DNA of 64,000 bases from Acidovorax sp. SUPP3334 (GCF_030159055.1 NZ_BQXQ01000011.1:59535-123534); one strand, 5' to 3'. Numbered from the stretch's first letter, positions 1 to 9,437 are shown. Translations and numbers: made by a program. The notes: generated by a model from the sequence alone, not told the origin.

Positions 1-157
<157 letters not shown>

Positions 158-228
158 CCCGTGCCGCCCTTGGCGCCCGCCTGCCCTGCGGTGCGGGCGC
201 CGACCTTCTCCGCCCTGCCCCAGCCTCC

Positions 229-1404
229 ATGCGCATCTTTCACATCCACCAGGGCAACGCCACCGAGCTGGCCGCCCTGCCCTCCCAGCCCCCGGCCGCG
301 GGCTTTTACTGGATTTCGTGCACGCGGGCGGCCTTTGGCGAGCAGTTGGGCCTGGTGCAGGCCGCGCTGCAGGCGACCACCGGATTGCAACTGGTGGACC
401 TGCATGTGTCCGACCTTCTGAACGCGCAGTTGCCATCGCACTACGACTACACCTCGCAGTACGACCTGCTGGTGTTTCGCCGGCTCGCGGCCACCGGCCA
501 CGGGGCGGCACCATCCAGTTCGCCGCCAGCGCCCACACACACCGCCGCTCCCTCCGCTCCCGCAGCGCCGCCGGAGCGCATGAGCGGCCCACCCGTCCTG
601 CGCCGCATCGACACCAGCCCCGTGGGGTTCGCCGTGTTCGATCAGGTGCTGCTGTCGGTGCACCCGTCCGATTGCGCGGTGCGCGATGCCTATGCGTCGC
701 GGCTGCTGGCTGCAGCGCGGGGCGATGCGCGGGGCGATGCCCAACGGGACCCGCGACCGGGCTCCTCGTCCTTGGGGCGCCTGCCCACCTCGCCCGCCGA
801 TCTGATGATGCGCGTGGTCAACCTCATCGTGGACGGCTACCTGGACCTGCGCCGTGAGCTGAGCCGCCAGCTCGACCACTGGCAGGCCGAGTTGCTCAAG
901 CCCCGGGCGCGCTTCGCCAACTGGAGCGCGCTGCTGGAGGCGCGGCTTGCACTGCACCAGCTCGACGAGATCTGCGAGGACCAGAACACCGCCGTGCAGG
1001 ACTGGATCGACGCGGTGGAAACCTGGCCCGAGCCGGAAACCCCGGTGCTGCAGCGGGAACTGGACCTGCTCAAGGTCCGCAGCCGCGACGTGCTGGAGCA
1101 CATCGAGCGCGTGGTGCACCACGTGCGCCGATTGGAGCAGAGCACCGAAACCGCAGTGCAGATGCATTTCAGCGTGCAGAGCAATCGCACCAACGACATC
1201 ATGCGCACGCTGACGGCGCTGACCGCCGTCTTTTTGCCGCTGAACCTCATCGCGGGCATCTTCGGCATGAACTTCGAATTCATTCCCCTGGTGCACAAGC
1301 AGGACGGCTTTTGGTGGGCGATGGGATCGATGACCGTCATCGCCGTCGGGCTGATCGCACTCTTTTGGCGCAAGCGCTACCTGGCCCGCACCGGCCAGCA
1401 TTGA
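229..1404 (+). CDS. CorA-family divalent cation transporter
   Basis: The 391-residue protein has the CorA layout: a long cytoplasmic N-terminal domain, a helical stalk and two C-terminal membrane helices. The family signature GMN (in IFGMNFE) closes the first helix near residue 347 and is followed by a second helix ending in basic residues (WRKRYLA). CorA proteins are pentameric inner-membrane channels for Mg2+ and, in some subgroups, Zn2+, Co2+ or Ni2+. A Pro/Ala/Ser-rich insert near residues 95-125 is unusual and probably a flexible loop. It stands alone, about 70 bases after hemB. The metal specificity cannot be told from the sequence. Confidence 0.85.
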   Translation: MRIFHIHQGNATELAALPSQPPAAGFYWISCTRAAFGEQLGLVQAALQATTGLQLVDLHVSDLLNAQLPSHYDYTSQYDLLVFRRLAATGHGAAPSSSPPAPTHTAAPSAPAAPPERMSGPPVLRRIDTSPVGFAVFDQVLLSVHPSDCAVRDAYASRLLAAARGDARGDAQRDPRPGSSSLGRLPTSPADLMMRVVNLIVDGYLDLRRELSRQLDHWQAELLKPRARFANWSALLEARLALHQLDEICEDQNTAVQDWIDAVETWPEPETPVLQRELDLLKVRSRDVLEHIERVVHHVRRLEQSTETAVQMHFSVQSNRTNDIMRTLTALTAVFLPLNLIAGIFGMNFEFIPLVHKQDGFWWAMGSMTVIAVGLIALFWRKRYLARTGQH

Positions 1405-1477
1405 CGCCCTGCGGGGCGCCGATAGAATCGCGCCCCCCGCTCCAACCCGCGCCGCCCGGCTTGCCGGCGTTTCTCCC

Positions 1478-2473
1478 ATGGCCCACATCCTCGTCGATCA
1501 GCTCGTCAAGACGTACCGCATCGCCGAGCGCGCGCCGGGGCTGGGAGGCGCGCTGCGCGGCCTGCTGCACCGGCGCACGCGCACGGTGGCAGCCCTGTCG
1601 GGCGTGTCGTTCACGCTGGAGCGCGGCGAATTGCTGGGTTTCATCGGACCGAACGGCGCGGGCAAATCGACCACCATCAAGATTCTCTCCGGCATCCTGC
1701 GGCCCGACGGCGGGCGCGTGGAGATCGATGGCCGCCACCCCAGCGACGACCGCGAGCGCCACGTCGCGCGCATCGGCGTGGTGTTCGGCCAGCGCACCCA
1801 GCTGTGGTGGGATCTGCCGGTGGGAGAGGGGTTCGATCTGCTGCGCGACATCTACCGCGTGGACGAGCGGCGCTACCGACGCGCTCGCGACGAACTGGTG
1901 TCGCTGCTGTCGCTGCAAGGCGTGCTGGCCCAGCCCGTGCGCCAGCTCTCGCTGGGCCAGCGCATGCGCGCCGAGATCGCAGCGGCGCTGCTGCATGAAC
2001 CGGACATCCTGTTTCTCGACGAACCGACCATCGGCCTGGATGCGCCGTCCAAGCTCGCGGTGCGGGACTTCGTGCGCCGCGCCAACCGCGAGCGCGGCAC
2101 CACCGTGCTGCTCACCACCCACGACATGCACGACATCGAGGCGCTGGCCGGGCGCGTGATCGTGATCGGCCATGGCCGCGTGCTGGCCGACAGCCCCGTC
2201 GAAGCCCTGCGCGCCCAGGTGATGGCCGAGCGGCGCCTGGTGGTGGACTTCGTTCTCGACGCGCCCCTGCTGGCGCCGCAGCCTGGCGTTTCCGTCCATG
2301 CCCGCGAAGGCCGCACCCTGGTGCTGGGGTTCGATCCGGCGGTCACCACGGCGCCGGCACTCATCGCGCAACTGGTGGCCGCGCACGGCGTGCAGGACCT
2401 TCGGCTGGAAGGCCTGGCCATCGAAGAAGTCATCGCGCGCTTCTATGCCCTGCACGGGGCGGCCGAGGCATGA
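1478..2473 (+). CDS. ABC transporter ATP-binding protein (ABC-2 type exporter)
   Basis: The 331-residue nucleotide-binding subunit shows a Walker A (GPNGAGKST near residues 57-65), an LSLGQRMR signature and a Walker B (ILFLDEPTIGLD), with a C-terminal extension after the core. The signature is LSLGQ instead of LSGGQ, as in the subgroup that works with two COG4587/COG3694-type permeases. The next gene begins inside this one (ATGA overlap at 2470-2473), so the three genes form one operon. The substrate is unknown; relatives export drugs or other small molecules. Confidence 0.85.
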   Translation: MAHILVDQLVKTYRIAERAPGLGGALRGLLHRRTRTVAALSGVSFTLERGELLGFIGPNGAGKSTTIKILSGILRPDGGRVEIDGRHPSDDRERHVARIGVVFGQRTQLWWDLPVGEGFDLLRDIYRVDERRYRRARDELVSLLSLQGVLAQPVRQLSLGQRMRAEIAAALLHEPDILFLDEPTIGLDAPSKLAVRDFVRRANRERGTTVLLTTHDMHDIEALAGRVIVIGHGRVLADSPVEALRAQVMAERRLVVDFVLDAPLLAPQPGVSVHAREGRTLVLGFDPAVTTAPALIAQLVAAHGVQDLRLEGLAIEEVIARFYALHGAAEA

Positions 2474-3306
2474 GGCCCCCGCTCGCCCTGCGCCCCTATA
2501 GCGCGGCCTTCGTCTCGCGCTTTCTGCAGATGCTGCAGTACCGCACGGCGGCGCTGGCGGGCTTCGGCACGCAGTGCTGGTGGGGCGGCATCAAGGTGAT
2601 GGTGCTGGCCGCGTTCTACGGCGGTGCCGGCGCCTCGGGGGCGCCCATGCCGCTGCAGCAGGCCATCACCTATACGTGGCTGGCGCAGGGGCTGCTGGCG
2701 CTTTTGCCGTGGTCGGGCGACCCCGAGGTGGCCCAGGCCGTGCGCACCGGCGCCGTCGCGTACGACCGCCTTCGGCCGGTGGATGCCTACGGGCTGTGGT
2801 TCGCGCGCAGCGCGGGCTGGATCGCGGCGCGGGTGTTGCCGCGGCTGGCACTGATGGCGGCCTTCGCCGCGCTGCTGCTGCCCCTGCTGGGCTGGCGCGA
2901 ATGGGCCTGGCAACCCCCGGCAGACTCGGCCGCAGCGCTGGCAGCCGCCGTTTCGGCGGCACTCGCGCTGCTGCTGTCCACCGCGCTCGTGATGCTGCTG
3001 AACGTGGCCACGACCGCGGCGCTGAACGAGCGCGGCATCAATGCGCTCGCCGTGCCGGCCGTGGTGGTGCTGTCGGGCAACCTTTTGCCGCTCACGCTGC
3101 TGCCCGATGCCTGGCAGTGGGCACTCGTCGCTCAGCCCCTGGCGGGGCTGCTGGACATTCCGACGCGCCTGTACTTCGGGCGATGGGCCGGCGCGCAGGC
3201 CGCGGCGGGTTTGGCCCTGCAGGTTTTCTGGATCGCCGTGCTGGTGGCGCTGGGCCGCCTGGCGATGCAGCGCACCTTGCGCCACCTCGAAATCCAGGGC
3301 GGCTGA
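2470..3306 (+). CDS. ABC-2 family transporter permease (COG4587-like)
   Basis: This 278-residue protein is hydrophobic, with about six predicted membrane segments, and overlaps the ATPase stop by four bases. It resembles the first of the two permeases in the ABC-2-type exporters whose ATPase lies upstream. Its pairing with the next, equally hydrophobic gene suggests a heterodimeric membrane domain in the inner membrane. No substrate can be deduced. Confidence 0.75.
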   Translation: MRPPLALRPYSAAFVSRFLQMLQYRTAALAGFGTQCWWGGIKVMVLAAFYGGAGASGAPMPLQQAITYTWLAQGLLALLPWSGDPEVAQAVRTGAVAYDRLRPVDAYGLWFARSAGWIAARVLPRLALMAAFAALLLPLLGWREWAWQPPADSAAALAAAVSAALALLLSTALVMLLNVATTAALNERGINALAVPAVVVLSGNLLPLTLLPDAWQWALVAQPLAGLLDIPTRLYFGRWAGAQAAAGLALQVFWIAVLVALGRLAMQRTLRHLEIQGG

Positions 3307-3307
3307 G

Positions 3308-4111
3308 ATGGGATCGTTCGCACTCTTCGTCCGGCTGGCTGGCGCATCGCTGCACGCGCAGGCGCGCTACCCGGCGTCGGCCTTGTTGATGACCGTGGGG
3401 CAGTTTCTCGCCACCGGCATCGAAGTGATCGCGGTGTGGGCGCTGTTTCACCGCTTCGGCAGCGTGCAGGGCTGGAGCCTGGGCGAAGTGGCGCTGTTCT
3501 ACGGCCTGGTGAACTGCATGTTCGCCGTGGCAGACGCGCTGGGACGCGGTTTCGACGTGCTGGGCACCGAGTTCTTGCGCACCGGCGCGTTCGACCGGCT
3601 CCTGCTGCGCCCCCGGCCGCTGGCGCTGCAGCTCATGGGGCACGACCTGCGCCTGAGCCGGCTGGGCCGGCTGCTGCAGGGCCTGGCCGTGCTGGCGTTC
3701 GCGACCGCGCAGGCACCGATCGATTGGACCTCGGCCACCGTGGCGCTGGCCGCCTGGGCCGTGGCGGGCGGGGTGGCGTTGTTCCTGGGCATTCTGGTGC
3801 TGCAGGGCACGCTGGCGTTCTGGACCGTCGAGAGCCTGGAGATCGCCAACGTACTCACTTACGGCGGGGTGCAGGCCGCGCAATACCCGCTGGCACTGTA
3901 CGCGCGGTGGTTTCGCCGCCTGCTGACGTTCGCCGTGCCGCTGGCCTGCGTGGCGTATTACCCGGGCCTGGCGATCCTCTCCCACCCCGACCCGCTGGGC
4001 GCGCCCGGCTGGCTGGGCTGGGTGTCGCCGCTGGCGGGCTTCGCCTTTCTGGGCGCCGCCTTCGGGGCCTGGCGGCTGGGCCTGCGCCGCTACGCATCGA
4101 CCGGCAGTTGA
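3308..4111 (+). CDS. ABC-2 family transporter permease (COG3694-like)
   Basis: The 267-residue second permease begins one base after the previous stop (TGAGATG), which fixes the start at 3308 although the frame is open further upstream. It has about six membrane helices and a GRGFDVLGTEFLRTGAFDRLLLRP stretch typical of this family. Together with the two preceding genes it completes an ABC-2 exporter (one ATPase, two different permeases). Nothing in the sequence indicates what is transported. Confidence 0.75.
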   Translation: MGSFALFVRLAGASLHAQARYPASALLMTVGQFLATGIEVIAVWALFHRFGSVQGWSLGEVALFYGLVNCMFAVADALGRGFDVLGTEFLRTGAFDRLLLRPRPLALQLMGHDLRLSRLGRLLQGLAVLAFATAQAPIDWTSATVALAAWAVAGGVALFLGILVLQGTLAFWTVESLEIANVLTYGGVQAAQYPLALYARWFRRLLTFAVPLACVAYYPGLAILSHPDPLGAPGWLGWVSPLAGFAFLGAAFGAWRLGLRRYASTGS

Positions 4112-4145
4112 GCCGAACCGCAAACACGACACGGCAAATAGCGAC

Positions 4146-4174
4146 TTGACAATGTTTGTCTAGACAATTATTGT
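4146..4174 (+). promoter_or_regulatory. Promoter with palindromic operator of the MarR-efflux operon
   Basis: A perfect -35 TTGACA (4146-4151) is followed after 17 bases by TATTGT (4169-4174) as a -10. Between them lies the perfect 12-base palindrome TTGTCTAGACAA (4156-4167), the size and position expected for autorepression by the MarR protein encoded just downstream. The predicted transcript start falls at about 4181, next to the ATG at 4182, so the message could be leaderless. Confidence 0.65.
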
Positions 4175-4181
4175 TGCGGCC

Positions 4182-4712
4182 ATGATCGACGTCCGCAAAA
4201 CACCTGTCTCCGGCCTGTCCCCCTCCCCCGTGACCGTGGCGGGCATTCCTTTTCTGGTGGAAGAAAGCATCGGCTACCAGATGCGCCGCATCGTCTGCAT
4301 CGTCGCCAGCGAGATCGAGCGCCGCATGGAACCCCTGGGCCTGACCGACGCGCAATGGAAGCCGCTGCTGCGCCTGTACCTGAACCACGAAAACACCGTC
4401 GCGGGCCTGGCGCGCCTGTGCCAGCTCGACGCCGGCGGCATGACGCGCCTGCTGGACCGGCTGGAGGCCAAGGGCCTGTGCACCCGGACGCGCTCGGTGG
4501 AGGACCGCCGGGTCGTGCACATCGAACTCACCCCCGAAGGTCACGCGGCGGCCGCGCAGATTCCCGACATCCTGGGCGGCGTGCAGCAGATCTGCGCCCA
4601 GGGCTTTCAGCCGGCGGAGTACCGCCAGTTGCAGGACTTCCTGCAGCGCATCCACGGCAACCTGCAAGCGCTAGGCGCTGCGGCCGACACGGGCACACCC
4701 AGTCTTTCCTGA
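4182..4712 (+). CDS. MarR-family transcriptional regulator of the efflux operon
   Basis: The 176-residue protein has the MarR winged-helix pattern: a dimerisation helix, then a DNA-binding unit with LARLCQLDAGGMTRLLDRLE as recognition region and SVEDRRVVHIELT as the wing. It is the first gene before an outer-membrane factor, an EmrA-type adaptor and an EmrB-type pump, the classical emrRAB-like layout. By analogy it represses the operon until a ligand binds. The palindrome inside the promoter is its likely operator. A Pro-rich N-terminal tail of about 25 residues precedes the domain; the next internal methionine is too late to give a complete domain. Confidence 0.85.
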   Translation: MIDVRKTPVSGLSPSPVTVAGIPFLVEESIGYQMRRIVCIVASEIERRMEPLGLTDAQWKPLLRLYLNHENTVAGLARLCQLDAGGMTRLLDRLEAKGLCTRTRSVEDRRVVHIELTPEGHAAAAQIPDILGGVQQICAQGFQPAEYRQLQDFLQRIHGNLQALGAAADTGTPSLS

Positions 4713-4725
4713 GAGTCAGCAAGCC

Positions 4726-6363
4726 ATGAACGTCACTTTCGACAGCCCCTCGCACGCTCCGGCCGACACGGCCCTGCCCGGCGCCGCACCGGCCGCCGAA
4801 CCCTCCTCCAGCAGCCCCCTGCGCGGCGCGCTGCAGTACTTCGCCACGCTGGCCATCGCGCTGCTGGCGCTGCCGGGCCTGACGGCCTGCGCCGACATGT
4901 CCGGCATCGCGCCGCACGCGCAGATGCACGATGCCGCATCGCTCGGCCTGGCAGCCCCTGCCGGCAGCGCGGGCGCCGCGCAGAAAGCCTTCGCCGAAGC
5001 CACGCTGCCCACCGACTGGTGGCTGGGCTTCGGCGACAGCCAGCTGGACGCGCTCATCGACCGCGCACTGGCCACCAACCCCAACCTGAAGGCGACCGAG
5101 GCGCGCATCGCCCGCGCCCAGGCGTTCATCGAGACCGCGCGCGCCGCCGACGGCCCGCAGCTCAACGGCAGCCTGGACGTGACCCGCCAGCTCTACAGCG
5201 CCAACGGCCCGTACCCACCGCCGCTGGCCGGCAGCGTGCTCAACAGCGGAACGGGGCGCCTCACCGGCAGCTGGGAGATCGATTTCTTCGGCAAGAACCG
5301 CGCGGCGCTCGAATCCGCCCTGGGCAGCGCCAACGCCGCGCAGGCCGATGCCCAAGCCGCACGCCTGCTGCTGGCCAGCAACGTGGCCCGCAGCTACTTC
5401 CAGCTGGCGCGCCTGAAGGCCCAACTCGGTGTGGCCGAACGCACGCTGGCCCAGCGCAACGAAACGCTGCGCCTGGTGCGCGACCGGGTGGATGCAGGCC
5501 TGGATACGCAACTGGAGCGGCGCCAGAGCGAGGGCGGCCTGCCCGAGGCGCGCCAGCAGATCGAGGCGATCCAGGAGCAGATCGCGCTGACCCGCAATGC
5601 CCTGGGTGCGTTGGTTGGACAGCCCAATGCCGCGCTTGCCATTGATTTTCCTGCGCTGAACGCTATTCATTCGATAGCAATCCCCGCCGCCTTGCCGGCC
5701 GATCTGCTGGGCCGTCGGCCGGACGTGGCCGCCGCGCGCTGGCGCGTGGAGGCCGCCACCCAGGACGTGGCGGTGGCCAAGGCGCAGTTCTATCCCAACG
5801 TGAACCTGACCGCGTTCCTCGGCCTGTCGTCCATCGGGCTGGACCATTTCGCCCAGGCGGGCAGCAAGGAATGGGGCATCGGCCCGGCGATCCGCCTGCC
5901 GATCTTCGATTCGGGCCGCCTGCGCGCCAACCTGCGCGGCAAGGCCGCCGATGTGGATGCAGCGGTCGAGAGCTATAACGCCGCGCTGATCGACGCCGTG
6001 CATGACGCGGCCGACCAGTTGGCCTCGTCCCGCTCGATCGAACGCCAGCAGGCCGAGCAGCGCAACGCGCAGGAGGCCGCCGAGGCCGCCTACGACATCG
6101 CCCGCCAGCGCTATCAGGCGGGCCTGGGCAACTACCTGAACGTGCTCACCGCCGAGACCGCCGTGCTCGCGCAGCGCCGCCAGGCCGTGGACCTGGAAGC
6201 CCGCCGCCTGGACACGCAGGTCGCGCTCATCCGCGCACTCGGCGGGGGCTATGCAGCCCCCCTGCCCGGCACTGGCGCTGGCACTGGCACCGGTACAGGC
6301 GGTACCGGCACGGTCGCCACGGCGCCTGCCGGCACCACGGCCGCCTCCAACACGGCGCATTGA
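4726..6363 (+). CDS. NodT-family RND/MFS efflux outer-membrane lipoprotein
   Basis: The 545-residue TolC-like outer-membrane channel contains two repeated coiled-coil/strand halves (for example LIDRALATNPNLKATEARIA and the GSWEIDFFGKNRA motif). It carries a lipobox, LTAC, near residues 50-53 behind a hydrophobic segment. The N-terminal stretch before the signal is unusually long (about 35 residues), so translation might start later. The C-terminus has a low-complexity Gly-Thr tail (GTGAGTGTGTGG). It lies 13 bases after marR and just before the adaptor, so it should form the outer-membrane part of the tripartite pump. Confidence 0.85.
   Translation: MNVTFDSPSHAPADTALPGAAPAAEPSSSSPLRGALQYFATLAIALLALPGLTACADMSGIAPHAQMHDAASLGLAAPAGSAGAAQKAFAEATLPTDWWLGFGDSQLDALIDRALATNPNLKATEARIARAQAFIETARAADGPQLNGSLDVTRQLYSANGPYPPPLAGSVLNSGTGRLTGSWEIDFFGKNRAALESALGSANAAQADAQAARLLLASNVARSYFQLARLKAQLGVAERTLAQRNETLRLVRDRVDAGLDTQLERRQSEGGLPEARQQIEAIQEQIALTRNALGALVGQPNAALAIDFPALNAIHSIAIPAALPADLLGRRPDVAAARWRVEAATQDVAVAKAQFYPNVNLTAFLGLSSIGLDHFAQAGSKEWGIGPAIRLPIFDSGRLRANLRGKAADVDAAVESYNAALIDAVHDAADQLASSRSIERQQAEQRNAQEAAEAAYDIARQRYQAGLGNYLNVLTAETAVLAQRRQAVDLEARRLDTQVALIRALGGGYAAPLPGTGAGTGTGTGGTGTVATAPAGTTAASNTAH
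5641..5681 (-). repeat. Possible copy of the ATTGCTAT...GCTGGAGG repeat inside the NodT gene
   Basis: On the minus strand this stretch reads ATTGCTAT, then ATAGC, then AGCGCAGG and AAAATCAA, the order of blocks seen in the intergenic repeats at 9438, 25970, 34413 and 37558. It stays in frame in the NodT gene, where it encodes the IDFPALNAIHSIAIP segment. The match is partial and may be chance. Confidence 0.3.
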
Positions 6364-6419
6364 GCCGTTCTCCCATTCATTCAGACCGCAACGCATTTCC
6401 GACGCGAGGAGCCTTTTCC

Positions 6420-7733
6420 ATGAACGCACCGCAAACCCCCGACACTCCCGATACCCCCGCAGATCCAGGCGCCGCCAAGGGGCGCCGCCGCAAGGCCCTG
6501 ATCTCGCTCGCCGCCGTCGTCGTGCTGGCCGGCGGCGCCTGGGGCGTGTACGACTGGCTGGTGGCCAGCCACTACGAAGACACGGACAACGCCTACGTGC
6601 AGGGCAACGTGATCCAGATCACGCCGCAGACGGGCGGCACCGTCATGTCCATCCTGGCGGACGACACCGACTTCGTGAAGGCCGGCGCGCCGCTCGTCAA
6701 GCTCGATCCGGCCGATGCCGCCGTCGCGCTGGAGCAGGCCGAAGCGGGCCTGGCGCAGGCCGTTCGCCAGGCGCGCACGCTGTACTCCAACAACGGCTCG
6801 CTCACCGCCCAGATCAACCTGCGCCAGGCCGATGTGGCCAAGGCCCGTTCCGACATCGCACGCGCCACCGACGACCTGCGGCGGCGCCAGGCGCTGGCGG
6901 GCAACGGCGCGGTTTCCAAGGAAGAGCTGAACCACGCGCAGAACCAGCTCGACTCGGCGCGCACCGCGCTCGCGGCCGCCGAAGCCGGCGTGGTGTCGGC
7001 GCGCGAGCAGCTCGCCAGCAACCAGTCGCTCACCCAGGGCATTGCCGTGGACCAGAACCCCAACGTGCTGGCCGCCGCCGGCAAGGTGCGCGAGGCCTAC
7101 CTGGCCGCACGCCGCACCGACCTGCCCGCCCCCGTGGACGGCTATGTGGCCCGCCGCACCGTGCAACTGGGCCAGCGCGTGGCCGCCGGCACGCCGCTCA
7201 TGACCGTGGTGCCGCTCAACCAGGTGTGGGTGGACGCGAACTTCAAGGAAAACCAGCTGCGCAACCTGCGCCTGGGCCAGCCCGCCAGGCTCACGGCCGA
7301 CCTGTACGGCAAGAAGGTGGAATACACCGGCACCATCGCCGGCATGGGCGTGGGCACGGGCTCGGCCTTCGCGCTGCTGCCGGCCCAGAACGCCACCGGC
7401 AACTGGATCAAGGTGGTGCAGCGCGTTCCCGTGCGCATCGCGCTGGACGCCGAACAGCTGCGCGCCCACCCGTTGCGCGTGGGCCTGTCGATGGACGTGA
7501 CGGTGGACACGCAGGACCGCAGCGGCCATCTGCTGGCCGACGCGCCCCGCACCCAGGCCGTGGCCCAGACCGCCGTGTACCAGGACCTGGACAAGGGCGC
7601 GGAAGCCGATGTGGCCCGAATCATCACGGCCAATGCCGGCCCGGGCTACAAATCCGCCCTGGCCGCGGCGCCGGCGCGGCAGGCCGGTGGCGCACAGGTG
7701 GCGATGGCGCCTGCCGCCACTGCGTCGCATTGA
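6420..7733 (+). CDS. HlyD/EmrA-family membrane-fusion (adaptor) protein of a drug-efflux pump
   Basis: This is a 437-residue adaptor with one N-terminal membrane helix (residues 23-44), a lipoyl/barrel-sandwich domain (DNAYVQGNVIQITPQTGG), a long alpha-hairpin and a second barrel-sandwich half with the LPAPVDGYVARRTVQLGQ motif. The start at 6420 follows a GAGGAG ribosome site; an in-frame earlier ATG at 6360 lacks one. It links the inner-membrane pump to the outer-membrane channel across the periplasm. The gene lies between the NodT gene and the EmrB-type gene. Confidence 0.87.
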   Translation: MNAPQTPDTPDTPADPGAAKGRRRKALISLAAVVVLAGGAWGVYDWLVASHYEDTDNAYVQGNVIQITPQTGGTVMSILADDTDFVKAGAPLVKLDPADAAVALEQAEAGLAQAVRQARTLYSNNGSLTAQINLRQADVAKARSDIARATDDLRRRQALAGNGAVSKEELNHAQNQLDSARTALAAAEAGVVSAREQLASNQSLTQGIAVDQNPNVLAAAGKVREAYLAARRTDLPAPVDGYVARRTVQLGQRVAAGTPLMTVVPLNQVWVDANFKENQLRNLRLGQPARLTADLYGKKVEYTGTIAGMGVGTGSAFALLPAQNATGNWIKVVQRVPVRIALDAEQLRAHPLRVGLSMDVTVDTQDRSGHLLADAPRTQAVAQTAVYQDLDKGAEADVARIITANAGPGYKSALAAAPARQAGGAQVAMAPAATASH

Positions 7734-7806
7734 ATTGAGCTGACCTGAGTTGACCTGACCTGGCCCCCCTGCCCGGCCCCAGGCACCGAGCCCCTCCCGA
7801 GACAGA

Positions 7807-7830
7807 CCCGCTCCGCATTGCCGGAGCGGG
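7807..7830 (+). other. Stable hairpin between the adaptor and pump genes
   Basis: A perfect nine-pair GC-rich stem (CCCGCTCCG with CGGAGCGGG, six-base loop) lies in the 132-base gap between the adaptor and the pump. There is no T-run, so it is not a normal terminator. It may stabilise the upstream part of the message or adjust the protein ratio. Just before it, around 7741-7761, TGACCT occurs three times. Confidence 0.5.
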
Positions 7831-7865
7831 CCAGCCGTAGAACCACTCCCACAAAACGCTGAACC

Positions 7866-9434
7866 ATGTCTTCCGCCACCACTTCTCCGCCCCTGGCACC
7901 GCCGCCCCTGGAAGGCAGCGCGCGCATGTGGGGCACGCTGGCCCTGTCGGCCGCGACGTTCATGAACGTGCTGGACACGTCGATCGCCAACGTGTCCCTG
8001 CCCGCCATCGCGGGCGACCTGGGCGTGAGCCCCACGCAGGGCACCTGGGTCATCACCAGCTTCGCGGTGGCCAACGCCATCGCGGTGCCGCTGACGGGCT
8101 GGCTGTCGCAGCGCTTCGGGCAGGTGCGCCTGTTCGTGGCCAGCGTGACGCTGTTCGTGCTCGCCTCGCTGCTGTGCGGCATCGCGCCCAACATGGCCAC
8201 GCTGATCGCCTTCCGCGCGCTGCAGGGCTTCGTGGCGGGGCCGATGATTCCGCTGTCGCAGTCGCTATTGCTGTCGAGCTACCCCAAGGCGCTGGCCGGG
8301 CTGGCGATGGCCATGTGGTCGATGACCACGCTCATCGCGCCGGTGATGGGGCCGCTGCTGGGCGGCTGGATCACCGACAACATGAGCTGGCCGTGGATCT
8401 TCTACATCAACGTGCCGGTCGGGATCATGGCCGTGCTGGTCACGTGGAGCATCTTCCACAAGCGCGAATCCGAGCGGCGCGCGCTGCCCATCGACTCCAT
8501 CGGCCTCGCGCTGCTGGTGATCTGGGTGGCGGCCATGCAGGTGATGCTGGACATCGGCAAGGAGCACGACTGGTTCGCATCGCCCTGGGTGGTGGCCTGC
8601 GCCGCGGTGGCCGTGGTGGGCTTCATCGCCTTCATGATCTGGGAGCGCGGCGAGCCGCACCCGGTGGTGGACCTCACGCTGTTCCGCATCCGCAACTTCT
8701 GGGCCGGCGCGCTGGCCACGTCGGTGGGCTACGGCCTGTTCTTCGGCAACGTGGTGCTGCTGCCGCTGTGGCTGCAGCAGTACATGGGCTACACCGCCAC
8801 GCAGGCCGGCGAGGTGCTGGCACCCGTGGGCCTGCTGGCGCTGGTGCTCTCGCCCGTGGTGGGCAAGAACATCGCCAAGGTGGACCCCCGGCGCTTCGCC
8901 ACCTTCGCGTTCCTGGTGTTCGCGCTGGTGCTGTGGATGCGCTCGCGTTTCAACACCCAGGCCGACCTGACGACCATCATGGTGCCCACGATCATCCAGG
9001 GGATCGCCATGGCGTTCTTCTTCATCCCGCTGGTGACGATCACGCTGTCGGAGATCGCCCCCGCGCGCATCCCGTCGGCCTCGGGGCTGTCCAACTTCAT
9101 GCGCATCACGGCCGGGGCCATCGGCACATCGGTCTCGACCACGCTCTGGGAGCGGCGCGCCACGCTGCACCACGCCCAGCTCACCGAGGGGCTGCAGCAG
9201 GGCTCCGGCGTCGTCACGCAGACGCTGCAAGGCCTGCAGGCCAGCGGCCTCACGCCCGAGCAGGCACTGGGCCAGGTGGAGCGGCTCGTCAACCAGCAGG
9301 CGTTCATGCTGGCGGCCAACGACATCTTCTACGCCTCGGCGATCCTGTTCATGCTGCTGATTCCGCTGGTGTGGCTGGCCCACCCCATCAAGGCGAGCGC
9401 GGGAAGCGCCGATGCGGCAGCGGGCGCGCACTGA
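7866..9434 (+). CDS. DHA2-family MFS multidrug efflux transporter (EmrB-like)
   Basis: The 522-residue protein has the 14-helix DHA2 layout of EmrB/QacA drug:H+ antiporters. Recognisable motifs are LDTSIANVSLPAIAGDLG in helix 1 (motif D1), WLSQRFGQVRLF (motif A) and APVMGPLLGGWI (motif C). With the upstream adaptor and NodT channel it should pump hydrophobic toxins or drugs directly out of the cell. It ends the operon; the Comamonadaceae-type repeat follows immediately. The particular drug cannot be predicted. Confidence 0.9.
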   Translation: MSSATTSPPLAPPPLEGSARMWGTLALSAATFMNVLDTSIANVSLPAIAGDLGVSPTQGTWVITSFAVANAIAVPLTGWLSQRFGQVRLFVASVTLFVLASLLCGIAPNMATLIAFRALQGFVAGPMIPLSQSLLLSSYPKALAGLAMAMWSMTTLIAPVMGPLLGGWITDNMSWPWIFYINVPVGIMAVLVTWSIFHKRESERRALPIDSIGLALLVIWVAAMQVMLDIGKEHDWFASPWVVACAAVAVVGFIAFMIWERGEPHPVVDLTLFRIRNFWAGALATSVGYGLFFGNVVLLPLWLQQYMGYTATQAGEVLAPVGLLALVLSPVVGKNIAKVDPRRFATFAFLVFALVLWMRSRFNTQADLTTIMVPTIIQGIAMAFFFIPLVTITLSEIAPARIPSASGLSNFMRITAGAIGTSVSTTLWERRATLHHAQLTEGLQQGSGVVTQTLQGLQASGLTPEQALGQVERLVNQQAFMLAANDIFYASAILFMLLIPLVWLAHPIKASAGSADAAAGAH

Positions 9435-9437
9435 AAT

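Noticed and set aside
161..857. Overlapping plus-strand open frames before and inside the CorA-type gene
   Set aside because: They are Arg/Pro-rich shadow frames of high-GC coding DNA with no family pattern.
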